Assembly: GCF_001633165.1 (NCBI RefSeq)
Contig: NZ_CP015418.1
Span: forward strand, 1,220,501 to 1,284,500
Direction: 5' to 3'
Origin: Rhodovulum sulfidophilum DSM 1374
GTDB lineage: Bacteria; Pseudomonadota; Alphaproteobacteria; Rhodobacterales; Rhodobacteraceae
DNA: 64,000 nt
Part shown: positions 24,885 to 35,245 of the stretch, in pieces
How the letters are laid out: each line of letters begins with the position of its first letter
How positions within the stretch are numbered: position 1 is the first letter of the stretch
Notes under the pieces: generated by a model
What the model was told of the DNA's origin: nothing
The model's database searches: none
Seen by the model: only the letters and a program-made list of their open reading frames with translations
Position numbers and translations under genes: made by a program

Positions 24885-25790
24885 CTATTCCGCCGCCTCC
24901 GGCCGCGCGAACATGTCGCGCAGATAGTCCTCGAACTCGCCCTTCAGCTCGGGCCGCGCCAGCGCGAAGGACACCGTCGCCTGCAGGAAACCCGCCTTCG
25001 AGCCGCAATCGAAGCGCTGGCCGCCGAAGCGGTAGCCGTAAACCCCCTGGCCGTCGATCTCCTGGGCGATGGCATCGGTCAGCTGCAGCTCGCCCCCGGC
25101 TCCGAACCGCTCGTGGCGCAGGTTCTGGTCGAGATTGTGCAGCACCTTCGGCGTCAGGATATAGCGCCCGATCACCGCCAGGTTCGAGGGCGCCTCCTCC
25201 AGCGCGGGCTTCTCGACCATCCCCTTCACCAGCACCCGGTCGCCCATGTCCCGGGCGATGTCGAGAATGCCGTAGGCCGAGGCCTTCTCGGGCGGCACCT
25301 CCATCGCCGCGACCATGTTCGCCCCGGTCTCGCGATAGGCCTCGGTCATCTGCTGCAGGCAGGGCGTCTCGGCCGCGATCACGTCATCGGGCAGGATCAC
25401 CGCGAAGGGTTCGTTGCCGATCAGCCGCCGCGCGCACCACACTGCATGGCCAAGCCCCATCGCCCTCTTCTGGCGGATATAGGCGATCGCCCCGCTTTCC
25501 ATGTCGGTGCTGCGCAGGATCTCCAGCAGGTCGTCCTTGCCCTTCGAGCGCAGCGAATCCTCCAGATGCGGCGCGTGGTCGAAGTAATCCTCGAGCGCGC
25601 TTTTGCCCCGCGACGTCACGAAGATGAAATCCGTGATGCCGGCCGCCCGCGCCTCGTCGATCGCGTATTGGATCAGCGGGCGGTCGACCAGCGTCATGAT
25701 CTCCTTCGGGATCGATTTCGTCGCAGGAAGGAAACGAGTCCCAAGACCCGCTACAGGAAAAATCGCCTTCGTAACTTCCCGGTTCTGCAT
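24885..25790 (-). CDS. galU: UTP-glucose-1-phosphate uridylyltransferase
   Basis: Makes UDP-glucose from UTP and glucose-1-phosphate (EC 2.7.7.9). 301 residues with KAIFPVAGLGTRFLPATKS (nucleotide loop), PKEIMTLVDRPLIQYA, GLGHAVWCARR, and GGELQLTDAIAQE near the end, all typical of bacterial GalU. AAGGAA precedes the ATG at 25790. UDP-glucose made here can feed Ugd (12052) and glucan or EPS synthesis. Its immediate partner galE is broken and the upstream 1.6 kb is decayed. Confidence 0.96.
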   Translation of the reverse strand: MQNREVTKAIFPVAGLGTRFLPATKSIPKEIMTLVDRPLIQYAIDEARAAGITDFIFVTSRGKSALEDYFDHAPHLEDSLRSKGKDDLLEILRSTDMESGAIAYIRQKRAMGLGHAVWCARRLIGNEPFAVILPDDVIAAETPCLQQMTEAYRETGANMVAAMEVPPEKASAYGILDIARDMGDRVLVKGMVEKPALEEAPSNLAVIGRYILTPKVLHNLDQNLRHERFGAGGELQLTDAIAQEIDGQGVYGYRFGGQRFDCGSKAGFLQATVSFALARPELKGEFEDYLRDMFARPEAAE

Positions 25791-26156
25791 TCAAAATATT
25801 CCTTTTCGACAAGATGAAAGACAACAGGCGGGGTCGGAGGCGCATCCGCCGAAGAGCGACGACAGGCCCGGCGCGAAGGCCGCGATGCCGATGACCGGAG
25901 ACGGCGCCGCCATCCGCCGCAGACCGGCCGCGACCGCGGCTGGCTCGAACCGGGCCGCGACCCATTTCGATCCGCCCGCGCGCTGTCATAGCGGCGGCGG
26001 TCATGGTAGCGGAGCTCGCGCGAGGCGGTGCCCTGAAGACCGCTCCGGCGCCTATGGCCGACCGGCTGGTCGCTCATCTGTGCCCGATCCCCAGCCGGAT
26101 GCGGCGCGATGCCGGTCGCCGGGGGAAGCCGGAAAGGGTGCTGATCCGGGGGCATG
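25791..26156. other. Non-coding or decayed stretch upstream of galU
   Basis: Holds the galU ribosome site (AAGGAA at the left edge). Minus-strand frames run through it, but none shows a domain. The segment AAPSPVIGIAAFAPGLSSLFGG is a possible hydrophobic remnant whose origin I cannot assign. Confidence 0.4.
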
Positions 26157-26525
26157 TCAATTGGCCAGCGCAAGCGGGCTCCCGTCCAGGGGGTTCAGGG
26201 TCTGGTCCGGATCGGCCGGATCCGCAGTCATGAGCATCGGCCTCCGATAGGGTGTCACCGCGCCCGAGGCGGCCATCCCCTCGATCGCGCACGGTTTCGG
26301 CGAAAAGATCGTAGAGCGAAACCGTCCCCATTCCAGTGCCTGCGGCCGCCCGACGCGCGGATCGGCAAGGTGCAGCCATAACGGCCTGCCCGGTCGGCCT
26401 ACCATGACGCTACAGGACGGCCCGTCCTTCAGCGCCGTCGCCTGGGCCCCGATGGCCGATCCGGCGCCGACGGTGAAGCCGGACGTGATAAAGGCGCCGT
26501 CCCCCGGTCCAGATGTCGGGGTCAG
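26157..26525 (-). pseudogene. Hexapeptide-repeat acetyltransferase remnant
   Basis: Read right to left, the frame gives GDGAFITSGFTVGAGSAIGA, then QATALKDGPSCSVMVGRPG: left-handed beta-helix hexapeptides followed by the V-x-G-x-P loop that ends WcaF/CysE-like acetyltransferases. The start and most repeats are missing, and the downstream 80 codons look unrelated. The location beside galU and the galE stub suggests a decayed polysaccharide locus. Just upstream another short frame (26522-26664) ends VRGYLPYRRTAPMLDV; I cannot assign it. Confidence 0.5.
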
Positions 26526-26617
26526 ACGTCGAGCATCGGGGCAGTGCGGCGGTAAGGGAGATAGCCACGCACATTGCTGACTGTTTGATCCCGGAGTTTG
26601 ATGGGGCGGTCCTCTTG

Positions 26618-27241
26618 AAGGAATGGAAGGACGCGTTGCGGGGCAGGGGCGTCACGACCGCGCCATGATCATGCAGACCATCCGGGTCGCAACGGCCGCT
26701 GATCGCATGTTTCGAGCGCGTGGCTGGGCAAGCGGGCGATGGTCGAGGATCGCAAGTCCGGGCCGAAAGAACCGCGCTCGACTGTTCTCACCGAAGCCAG
26801 GTCGGCGATGCCCGGCGCAATCCGGCGGCTCAGGCTGCTGCCGGCGGATGAGTGTCTCTATGCTCTTTACACGCAGTTCCCCAATTCATGGAAAAGGTGG
26901 ATCGCAAGACCGCGAGGGAGGTTCTCGAATATTGCCTGACCAAGCCCGACCATCCGTCGAGCGGCGAGAAAAACCGATTGGAGGCTGTTTTCCCGAGCAG
27001 CGGTCAGGCTGAGCGCATGAACCGCAGCGTCAGGGAGGTAGGCGGTAAATGCTTCCACCATGACCCCAACGACCAGTTGCGAAGACAGCTTGCCGCCGTC
27101 ATGGCGTCTGAGAACTTCGATCGCAGGCTCAAGACCCTCGGCGGGGACATGTCGCGCGAAGATATCTGCAAGATCCGGATTTCAGAGCCGGTCAGATCCC
27201 TCCTCGTCCCGATCCGTCAGATGCCGGGCCCCGACAGCTGA
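26618..27241 (+). pseudogene. IS481-family transposase remnant, frameshifted and internally deleted
   Basis: Two frames carry recognisable pieces. The first (26721 on) reads WLGKRAMVEDRKSGPKEPRS, then TVLT and LLPADECLYAL, matching the HTH-to-DDE linker of IS481 transposases. After about 26885 the match moves to another frame: CLTKPDHP, SGQAERMNRSVREV, then RRLKTLGGDM and a PGPDS end, matching the C terminus. About 100 residues between them, including the catalytic core, are missing, and there is a small insertion before GQAERMNR. The element is dead. Clean terminal inverted repeats are not found. Confidence 0.78.
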
Positions 27242-27431
27242 TGGGGGACATTTGCTGTGCAATTGCGACAATCTTCAGAACCCCGCTGCAGACCCTTCAT
27301 GTTCCGCCCGGTATCGCGCCACAGAGCGGGCTGTCCGGGAGGTCGCTGCCCCTTGGCGCAATGTCCGCGGGACACCTGCGGATTATCCGCAGGTGCCGGT
27401 CCGGTTGCGGCGCATTCCCTGCGTTCAGAAC

Positions 27432-29783
27432 TCACAGCAGGAAATCGGTGACCGCGAGGCTGTAGAGCCCGTCGAGACGGATCTCGAGATCGACCGCCCC
27501 GTTGCCGCTGATATCGGCCAGGATCACCGTCATGCCGGGCACGGCCGTCAGGTCCGCCCGCAACTCGCCCGCCGTGCCGCTGAACGCCGCCGTGCCGATG
27601 AAATCGAAGTCCTGGTCTCCGGCCAGCCCGGAATTCGCGTCGATCCCCGAGAGGTCGAGCAGATCCTCGCCCCGGACGAAATCGGTGATGCGGTCGATAT
27701 TGGCGCCGTTGCTGTGGCTCGCGACATTGAAGTCGAAGATGTCGGCTCCGGCCATGCCGGTCAGGATGTCGCCGCCCGCGCCGCCGGACAGGTTGTCATT
27801 GCCCCTGCCGCCGATGATCACATCGTCCCCGGCGCTGCCTATGATGGTGTCGCTGCCCGATCCGCCATCGATGTGTTCGATCCCGCTCAGGGCGGTGCCG
27901 GAGAAGTCCAGCAGGTTATGCCCGCCCGAGCCCTGCAGTACGACGCCGACATGCCTGTCGGCATCGACGATCTCGACGCCGACAAGCCCGCCGAGGCCGA
28001 TGGTGACATTGTCGGCCGTGGCCAGGATGCGGTCTGCGGCGCCTGCGCCGCCATCGACCATGTCATAGCCGTTCGCCCCGGTCCCATAGAGGAAGGTGTC
28101 GTTGCCGGACCCGCCATTCAGGATGTCGTCCCAGGCCCCGCCGATGAGAATATCGTTGCCCGTGCCCGCGTCGATCCTGTCATTGCCGTAGCCGCCCTCG
28201 AGCCGGTCATTGCCCGCCCCGCCTTCGATCGTGTCGTTCCCGCCGCCGCCGGTGATGGTGTCGTTGCCGCTGCCGCCCAGAAGGGTGTCGGCGCCCTTGC
28301 CGCCCTCGAAGGTGCAGGCCTGCGTCGCGATGCTGCCGTCGATCCAGTCATGGCCGCCGGAGCCGATCACGGTGAAGAGGTCGAGGTCGAGATTGCAGGA
28401 GATCGTGCTGCTGTCGGTCAGGGTCGCAATGCTTGCATTCGCCGCGAGGTCGAATACGACCGCGGTTGCGGTGCGGCCGTTTTCATCCGTCTCGGAATAG
28501 TCGAGGATCAGATGATCGGTGCCGCCGGTCCCGTCGATATAGGCCGAGGCAATGCCGATCCGGATGGTATCGTTGCCCTCGGCAAGCGTGATATCGGCGT
28601 ATTCGATGCCGCGGATATCCCCGCCCTGGCTGATGTCGAGATCGTAGTCGATGTGGTAATACGGCGCCATTATGACCAGAGTGTCATTCCCTGTGCCGCC
28701 GTAGATGCGGTCCTGTCCAAGCTGTGTGTAGATATAGTCATCGCCCGAGCCGCCATCGAGCAAGGGGGCGCCCTCGCCGGCGATCAGCGTGTCGCTGCCG
28801 GCCCCGCCATGGAGCTCGCCATCGCTGTCGCCCGAGTCGAGATAGTCGTCGCCATCATCGCCCCAGAGTTCCGAGACGGAGTAGAGATATCCGTAAATGG
28901 TATCATTCCCGTTGCCGCCATGCAGGATGTCGTAATCGGAACAACCGTGGATCTGGTCATGCCCGTCGCCGCCATCGAGGATGGACGACTCGAAGCTGCC
29001 CCAGATCGTGTCGTTCCCTGCACCGCCGTCGACCGTCCCTCCGCCGGCTTCCGAGATGTCGATCAGGTCATTGCCCGCAGAGCCCACGATGTCGAAATCG
29101 TCAAAGCCGTAGATGCCGAAGCTTTGAGTGCTGGAATCGCTGAGGTGAATGGTCCCGCCAGAGACGTCAAGATTGACCGAAACCGCCGTCCGGCCGCCGA
29201 GATCGGTTCCGGAATAGTCGAGATGGAGGCACCCGGCACCGTCGATATCGGCCAGCAGAAAGCCTGCATAGACATCGCGCTCGCCGCCCGACAGGGAGGC
29301 GCCGATCCGCTCGAAACCGCTCCATGTAACGCCGGTTCCGGCGCCGGTGGTGAGGTCGATGCTCTGGCCGGCGCCCGGTCCCAGAACGAGATGGAGCATG
29401 TCGGTTCCCGCGCCGCCGATGACCGTGTCGCCGCCATGCGCCCAGATCTCGTCATTGCCCGCGCCGCCGTTGATCAGGTCGGTGCCGCCCTCGCCATTGA
29501 GATAGTCGTTGCCGGTACCGCCCAGCAGCGTGTCGTTGCCGTCATCGCCGGTGATCTCGTCATTGCCCGCGCCGCCGATCACCACCAGTTGCTCGACATT
29601 CGCGATGCTCAGGCTGACCGAATTGTAGGTCGAGGACCAGGTCGTGCCCAGCAGCGTGCCGCTTAGCCCGGCGAGGAGGGAGGTGGCATCTATCGTGACG
29701 GTATCGAAGCCGCCCAGCGCATCGAAAGTCTGCGCACTGCCGGACGGGACGATTGTTTCATGGTCGTTCCCATTCGTGAACAT
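27432..29783 (-). CDS. RTX (hemolysin-type calcium-binding) secreted protein
   Basis: 783 residues without a signal peptide. At least three blocks of GGxGxDxxx nonapeptides are visible: residues about 70-125 (GGAGNDEITGDDGNDTLLGG), 255-370, and 480-570, plus a last set near 650-695 (GGRGNDNLSGGAGGDIL). The C terminus, ADIFDFNVASHSNGANIDRI and DFVRGEDLLDLSGID, is the serralysin-type module used for type I secretion. Between blocks are repeated beta segments (LHLDYSGTDLGGRTAVSVNL and LILDYSETDENGRTATAVVF), an internal duplication. It should fold in external Ca2+. No protease or lipase domain is seen, so adhesin or surface matrix is more likely. No type I exporter genes are nearby. Confidence 0.93.
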   Translation of the reverse strand: MFTNGNDHETIVPSGSAQTFDALGGFDTVTIDATSLLAGLSGTLLGTTWSSTYNSVSLSIANVEQLVVIGGAGNDEITGDDGNDTLLGGTGNDYLNGEGGTDLINGGAGNDEIWAHGGDTVIGGAGTDMLHLVLGPGAGQSIDLTTGAGTGVTWSGFERIGASLSGGERDVYAGFLLADIDGAGCLHLDYSGTDLGGRTAVSVNLDVSGGTIHLSDSSTQSFGIYGFDDFDIVGSAGNDLIDISEAGGGTVDGGAGNDTIWGSFESSILDGGDGHDQIHGCSDYDILHGGNGNDTIYGYLYSVSELWGDDGDDYLDSGDSDGELHGGAGSDTLIAGEGAPLLDGGSGDDYIYTQLGQDRIYGGTGNDTLVIMAPYYHIDYDLDISQGGDIRGIEYADITLAEGNDTIRIGIASAYIDGTGGTDHLILDYSETDENGRTATAVVFDLAANASIATLTDSSTISCNLDLDLFTVIGSGGHDWIDGSIATQACTFEGGKGADTLLGGSGNDTITGGGGNDTIEGGAGNDRLEGGYGNDRIDAGTGNDILIGGAWDDILNGGSGNDTFLYGTGANGYDMVDGGAGAADRILATADNVTIGLGGLVGVEIVDADRHVGVVLQGSGGHNLLDFSGTALSGIEHIDGGSGSDTIIGSAGDDVIIGGRGNDNLSGGAGGDILTGMAGADIFDFNVASHSNGANIDRITDFVRGEDLLDLSGIDANSGLAGDQDFDFIGTAAFSGTAGELRADLTAVPGMTVILADISGNGAVDLEIRLDGLYSLAVTDFLL

Positions 29784-30157
29784 CGGATGGCCCCCATAGC
29801 CTGAAATTACGCACCATCAAAACATGTCGCGGTCCCTGCACGACAAATTTCCGGGTTTGCGCGAAACGACGGCATCAACCGGAAAGACGACTCGCTGGTA
29901 TATAAATTTTTAATTAAATTTAATTAAGCGACTTTTCGTATCGCAAGTCAATCTGCAATCTTTGTTTAACTTTCCGGGGGTATTCTTTGCGTCATTTGTT
30001 AATAATCATGAACAAATCAATTGTTCTTCCATTTCTCGAAAACGGCCGGGACAGGCGCGCGCGACGCGTCGCCCGACTGTCCGGAAGTCTGTCCGGAAAT
30101 CTGTCGGGAAAGCCGTTCTGCGGGATCGCCTGGGGGGCGTGAGGCAAGCGGTGCGTT
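29784..30157. promoter_or_regulatory. AT-rich upstream region of the RTX gene with two dyads
   Basis: Far less GC than its surroundings. It holds an exact 18-bp palindrome, ttaattaaatttaattaa (29910-29927), and a second dyad, atttgtt (29994-30000) with aacaaat (30011-30017). Such islands upstream of surface-protein genes are typical targets of H-NS-like or MucR/Ros regulators in alphaproteobacteria; that link is inferred. No gene is evident in the rest. Confidence 0.55.
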
Positions 30158-30628
30158 TCAGGCCCCGAAGGCCGGTGCATAGACCAGCCGGAGCAGCGGC
30201 GGCGGGCCGCTCGGATCGGGTTCGTAAATCGCGGTCACGTCAAGAGGGTAGGGCGAAACCAGATTGGCGGCGCGGCCGACGGAAAAGCCGAAGCGCGTGT
30301 AATATCCGGGCTCGCCCAGCACCACCACCGGCCCTTCGACCACTTCGAGGGCGGCGTGGATCAGGCGTCCGCCAAGGCCCAGCCCCTGCGATCCCGGCGC
30401 CACCGCGACCGGCGCCAGCGCATACCAGCCCCGGGGCTCGACCATATGGACCAGCGCCAGATAGGCCCGGATCTCTTCCTTGTCATTGGCCAGTACCCAT
30501 TCGCGGGCCATGGCCTTTCCGGATCGCAGCGCCGCGACCAGCCGGGCTTCGTCGGGGCGGCCGAATGCGGCATCGAGCAGCCGGGCGATGGGACCGTAAT
30601 CGGAGGCGGTGGCGGGACGGATGGTCAT
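30158..30628 (-). CDS. GNAT-family N-acetyltransferase, YhbS-like
   Basis: 156 residues. MTIRPATASDYGPIARLLDAAF opens a GNAT fold (seen as MTIRPATASD), PVAVAPGSQGLGLGGRLI is the acetyl-CoA-binding motif A with its Q/RxxGxG/A core, and VVVLGEPGYYTRFGF is diagnostic of the YhbS subgroup. It transfers acetyl from acetyl-CoA to an unknown amine. Convergence with the groEL terminator makes it an independent unit. Confidence 0.88.
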   Translation of the reverse strand: MTIRPATASDYGPIARLLDAAFGRPDEARLVAALRSGKAMAREWVLANDKEEIRAYLALVHMVEPRGWYALAPVAVAPGSQGLGLGGRLIHAALEVVEGPVVVLGEPGYYTRFGFSVGRAANLVSPYPLDVTAIYEPDPSGPPPLLRLVYAPAFGA

Positions 30629-30722
30629 GGGGCGAGCCTAGCAAATTCGGGCGGTGCGGGAAGGGCCCGGCTGACTCGCATCTTGACGCAGTGGACATCG
30701 CGAGCGTCCGGAGCGCGAAAGA

Positions 30723-30750
30723 GAAAGGGGTCGCCGCAGCGACCCCTTTC
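30723..30750 (-). terminator. Intrinsic terminator of groESL
   Basis: gaaaggggtcgc at 30723-30734 pairs perfectly with gcgacccctttc at 30739-30750 across a four-base loop; on the minus strand the stem is followed by TCTTTCG. Confidence 0.82.
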
Positions 30751-30769
30751 CGATGTTCACAAGGGCAGA

Positions 30770-32431
<1,662 letters not shown>

Positions 32432-32460
32432 TTATCTGGTTGTTTCTAAGGGCGAACCGC

Positions 32461-32748
32461 TCAGGCGATGATGCCGAGGATGTCGCTTTCCTTCATGATC
32501 AGCAGCTCTTCGCCTTCGATCGTCACTTCCGTGCCCGACCATTTGCCGAAGAGGACGCGGTCGCCGGCCTTGACCGCCATTTCGATCAGCTCGCCCGAAT
32601 CCTTGCGGGCGCCTTCGCCACAGGCGATCACTTCGCCTTCCGCCGGTTTTTCCTTGGCGCTGTCGGGGATGATCAGGCCGCCCTTGGTCTTCTCATCGCT
32701 TTCGACGCGGCGAACGAGAACCCGGTCGTGCAAAGGTTTGAATGCCAT
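32461..32748 (-). CDS. groES: Co-chaperonin GroES (10 kDa)
   Basis: 95 residues, a heptameric lid for Gro[16 protein letters not shown], the mobile loop [18 protein letters not shown] with its GGLII GroEL-binding motif, and the YGTEV-like [13 protein letters not shown] are typical. AAGGAG lies nine bases before the ATG. Confidence 0.98.
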   Translation of the reverse strand: MAFKPLHDRVLVRRVESDEKTKGGLIIPDSAKEKPAEGEVIACGEGARKDSGELIEMAVKAGDRVLFGKWSGTEVTIEGEELLIMKESDILGIIA

Positions 32749-32782
32749 GTTCGAACGCTCCTTGGTTCTGGGTGTCGAGGTT

Positions 32783-32809
32783 TTGTCACTCGCACCCGGT
32801 GAGTGCTAA
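32783..32809 (-). promoter_or_regulatory. CIRCE element upstream of groESL
   Basis: The right half GAGTGCTAA (32801-32809) is consensus; the left half ttgtcactc (32783-32791) has two mismatches to TTAGCACTC; the spacer is the required nine bases. HrcA should repress the operon here until heat or misfolded protein titrates GroEL. Confidence 0.9.
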
Positions 32810-32816
32810 TGAGGTC

Positions 32817-32845
32817 GAGATAGGAAAGCCGCGACAGGCTGTCAA
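32817..32845 (-). promoter_or_regulatory. groESL sigma-70-type promoter
   Basis: On the minus strand TTGACA (32845-32840), a 17-base spacer and TATCTC (32822-32817). Transcription would begin at or just before the CIRCE element, the classic arrangement for HrcA repression. Confidence 0.8.
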
Positions 32846-33042
32846 GCGTCGGTCCCCCGAAAAAAAACCTGTGCCGGAGGCATTTTCGGCCCCCGCGCGG
32901 CGATGTTGCGAACGGGCTGTGAACCGGTCGCGAACGCAGCTCGAACAGCCCGGCCCCTGCGGTGGGGCGCGCTGGGCGGCAGCTTGTCGGGCGGTGGCGC
33001 CAACCGCTCATGCCGCAGTGCAGAAAGAGCGTGCGGGCCCGG

Positions 33043-33071
33043 GTGACAAGCGCGCGCGCCGCTTCTATAAG
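33043..33071 (+). promoter_or_regulatory. Promoter of the pyrophosphatase gene
   Basis: GTGACA (33043-33048), 17-base spacer, TATAAG (33066-33071), giving a leader of about 32 bases before the ATG at 33110. The rest of 32850-33040 shows no gene. Confidence 0.65.
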
Positions 33072-33109
33072 GGCGCCAACCTCAGACATCTGCAAATTGG
33101 GCGCTCAAC

Positions 33110-34030
33110 ATGACGATCAAGGTTCTTGGCCACAAGGCCCCCGACACCGATTCCACCGGCTCGCCGCTGATCTGGGCCTGGTACCTTTCCGAGATCAAGG
33201 GCCAGCCGGCCGAGGCGAAGCTGCTGGGCGAGCCCAATACCGAGGCCAAGTTCGTGCTGAACCGCTGGGGCTTCGAGCAGCCCGAGATCATCGCCGATGT
33301 CGCCCCGGGCGAGGATGTGGTGATCGTCGATACCAACAACCTGGCCGAGCTGCCCTCGAGGATCAACGAAGCCAACGTGATCGCGATCATCGACCACCAC
33401 CTGCTGCAGGGCGGGCTGAAGACCCGCTCGCCGATCGAGATCACCGTGCGGCCCGTCGCCTGCACCGCCACCATCATGTTCGACCTGATGGGCGAGGACG
33501 CGGCCAAGATGCCCGACAACATCAAGGGCGCGATGCTGTCCTGCATCCTGTCCGACACGCTGGAATTCCGCTCGCCGACGACGACGCCCGCCGATACCGC
33601 CGTTGCCGGACGGCTCGCCGCCGAGCTCGACGTCTCGATCCCGGACTATGCCGCCGAGATGTTCGCGGCCAAATCCGACGTCTCGGCCTTCTCGGATGCC
33701 GAATTGCTGCGGATGGATTCCAAGCAATACGAGGTCGCGGGCAAGAAATTCCGCGTCTCGGTGCTCGAGACCACCTCGCCCGGGACCGTGCTCGACCGCA
33801 AGGACAGCCTGATGCAGGCGATGACCGGCGTGGCCGAAGAGGATGGCGCCGATCAGGTCCTGCTGTTCGTCGTCGACATTCTCAAGCAGGAGGCCACGCT
33901 TCTGGTGCCGAACGATCTGGTCAAGGCGGTGGCCGAGAAGAGCTTTGCCGTCACTGTCGCGGGCGACACCGTGATGCTGCCGGGCATCGTCAGCCGCAAG
34001 AAGCAGATCATCCCGAATCTGCAACTCTGA
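33110..34030 (+). CDS. ppaC: Manganese-dependent inorganic pyrophosphatase (family II)
   Basis: 306 residues. Hydrolyses PPi to drive biosynthesis in the cytoplasm. A DHH phosphoesterase: VLGHKAPDTDSTGSPL carries the H-x-x-P-D-x-D metal ligands, VVIVDTNN the next aspartate, and AIIDHHLLQGG the DHH motif. C-terminal SRKKQIIP is the DHHA2 substrate-binding motif. Length is normal for the family without CBS inserts. A hairpin separates it from the next gene. Confidence 0.95.
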   Translation: MTIKVLGHKAPDTDSTGSPLIWAWYLSEIKGQPAEAKLLGEPNTEAKFVLNRWGFEQPEIIADVAPGEDVVIVDTNNLAELPSRINEANVIAIIDHHLLQGGLKTRSPIEITVRPVACTATIMFDLMGEDAAKMPDNIKGAMLSCILSDTLEFRSPTTTPADTAVAGRLAAELDVSIPDYAAEMFAAKSDVSAFSDAELLRMDSKQYEVAGKKFRVSVLETTSPGTVLDRKDSLMQAMTGVAEEDGADQVLLFVVDILKQEATLLVPNDLVKAVAEKSFAVTVAGDTVMLPGIVSRKKQIIPNLQL

Positions 34031-34047
34031 ACCCCGACACCGGTTTC

Positions 34048-34071
34048 GGAGGCGCCGCATCCGGCGCCTCC
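34048..34071 (+). terminator. Hairpin after ppaC
   Basis: ggaggcgccg at 34048-34057 pairs with cggcgcctcc at 34062-34071 over a four-base loop, followed by tgtcttt. A reasonable terminator or attenuator before the HAD gene. Confidence 0.7.
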
Positions 34072-34094
34072 TGTCTTTCAAGGAACGCCCCCAT

Positions 34095-34964
34095 ATGACA
34101 CCGATCATCGAGAGCCTCGACGAGGTTTCGTCCCGCTACAAGGCTCTGTTCGTCGACCTCTGGGGCTGCGTGCATAACGGGCGCGAGCCCTTCGCCGAGG
34201 CCGTTGCCGCGCTGCAGCGCTATCGTGCCCGGGGCGGCAAGGTGGTGCTGATCACCAATGCGCCGCGCCACCGCAAGGCGGTCGAGGGGCAGCTTGAGGA
34301 GATCGGCGTCGCCCGCGACAGCTGGGACACCATCGCCACGTCGGGCGACAGCGCCCGGGCCGCGATGTTCCGCGGCATCGTCGGCAAGCGGGTCTATTTC
34401 ATGGGCATCGATTTCGACCTGACCTTCTTCGACCCGATCGGTATCGTCCGCGACCCGGTCGAGATCGAGCGCGTCCCGCTGGAAGAGGCCGAGGGCATCG
34501 TCTGCACCGGCCCGTTCGATTCGCATGCCGATCCCGACGTGCTGCGTCCGCAACTGCTTTACGCCAAGCAGAAGGGGCTCAAGTTGCTTTGCGCCAACCC
34601 GGATGTGGTGGTCGACCGGGGCGAGACCCGCGAATGGTGCGCAGGCGCCATTGCCGAGCTTTACACCAAAATGGGCGGCGAGAGCCTCTATTTCGGCAAG
34701 CCCCAGCCGCCGATCTACGATCTGGCCCGGCAGCGTCTGGCCGAATTCGCCGATGTGTCCGACGCCGAGATCCTGTGCATCGGCGACGGCATCCGCACCG
34801 ATATCGCGGGCGCCATCGGCGAGGATCTCGATTCGCTCTTCATCTCGGGCGGGCTTGCCGCCGCCGAGACCGGGACCCGGAACCAGCCCGATCCCGAGCA
34901 GCTGGAAGCCTTCCTGAAACAGCACATGGCCAGCCCGACCTACGCCATCGGCTTCCTGCGCTGA
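34095..34964 (+). CDS. HAD-superfamily class IIA hydrolase, TIGR01459 type
   Basis: 289 residues. HAD motif I is FVDLWGCVHNG (nucleophile Asp, though the second Asp of DxD is replaced by Trp-Gly spacing as in this NagD-like clade), motif II VLITNAPR, a class IIA cap, the lysine in YFGKPQPPIYDLA, and motif IV ILCIGDGIRTDIAGA. It is a probable sugar- or nucleotide-phosphatase. AAGGAA precedes the start. It follows ppaC but a hairpin lies between. Confidence 0.88.
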   Translation: MTPIIESLDEVSSRYKALFVDLWGCVHNGREPFAEAVAALQRYRARGGKVVLITNAPRHRKAVEGQLEEIGVARDSWDTIATSGDSARAAMFRGIVGKRVYFMGIDFDLTFFDPIGIVRDPVEIERVPLEEAEGIVCTGPFDSHADPDVLRPQLLYAKQKGLKLLCANPDVVVDRGETREWCAGAIAELYTKMGGESLYFGKPQPPIYDLARQRLAEFADVSDAEILCIGDGIRTDIAGAIGEDLDSLFISGGLAAAETGTRNQPDPEQLEAFLKQHMASPTYAIGFLR

Positions 34965-35185
34965 TCCCGGGGATCTCGATCCTTTCCTTGCGCTCCGGGC
35001 CCTGTCCGGGGCGCAAGCGCGTGCGGGATCCGGCCCTCTGCCCGACATCGCCCTTGCCTTGCCGCGCATTCCGGACCAGCATGCCGTCGCAGTTCGGGCC
35101 ATGGTCGGGTGGCGACCGGCGAAATCGGCGGCGCAATAAAATTGCTGCCATCACGCGGTTTTCAGCATAAAAGTTGCCCTCACCA

Positions 35186-35214
35186 TTGCGGCATGGGCGC
35201 GGCTTCGCTATGCT
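35186..35214 (+). promoter_or_regulatory. Promoter of the MaoC gene
   Basis: TTGCGG (35186-35191), 17-base spacer, TATGCT (35209-35214). Predicted start near 35221 supports the translation start at 35246. The 34965-35180 stretch before it shows nothing else. Confidence 0.55.
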
Positions 35215-35245
35215 GCGGTGCAACATGATCCACCGGGGGCCGGGA

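Noticed and set aside
27060..29666. 868-codon plus-strand open frame with periodic VDPV/VVA text
   Set aside because: Its periodicity is the complement of the RTX nonapeptide repeats; the minus strand has the real gene.
27432..29783. Possible CRISPR-like or satellite array because of dense short repeats
   Set aside because: Repeats are in frame, of varying sequence, and translate to GGxGxD calcium motifs; no constant repeat with unique spacers.
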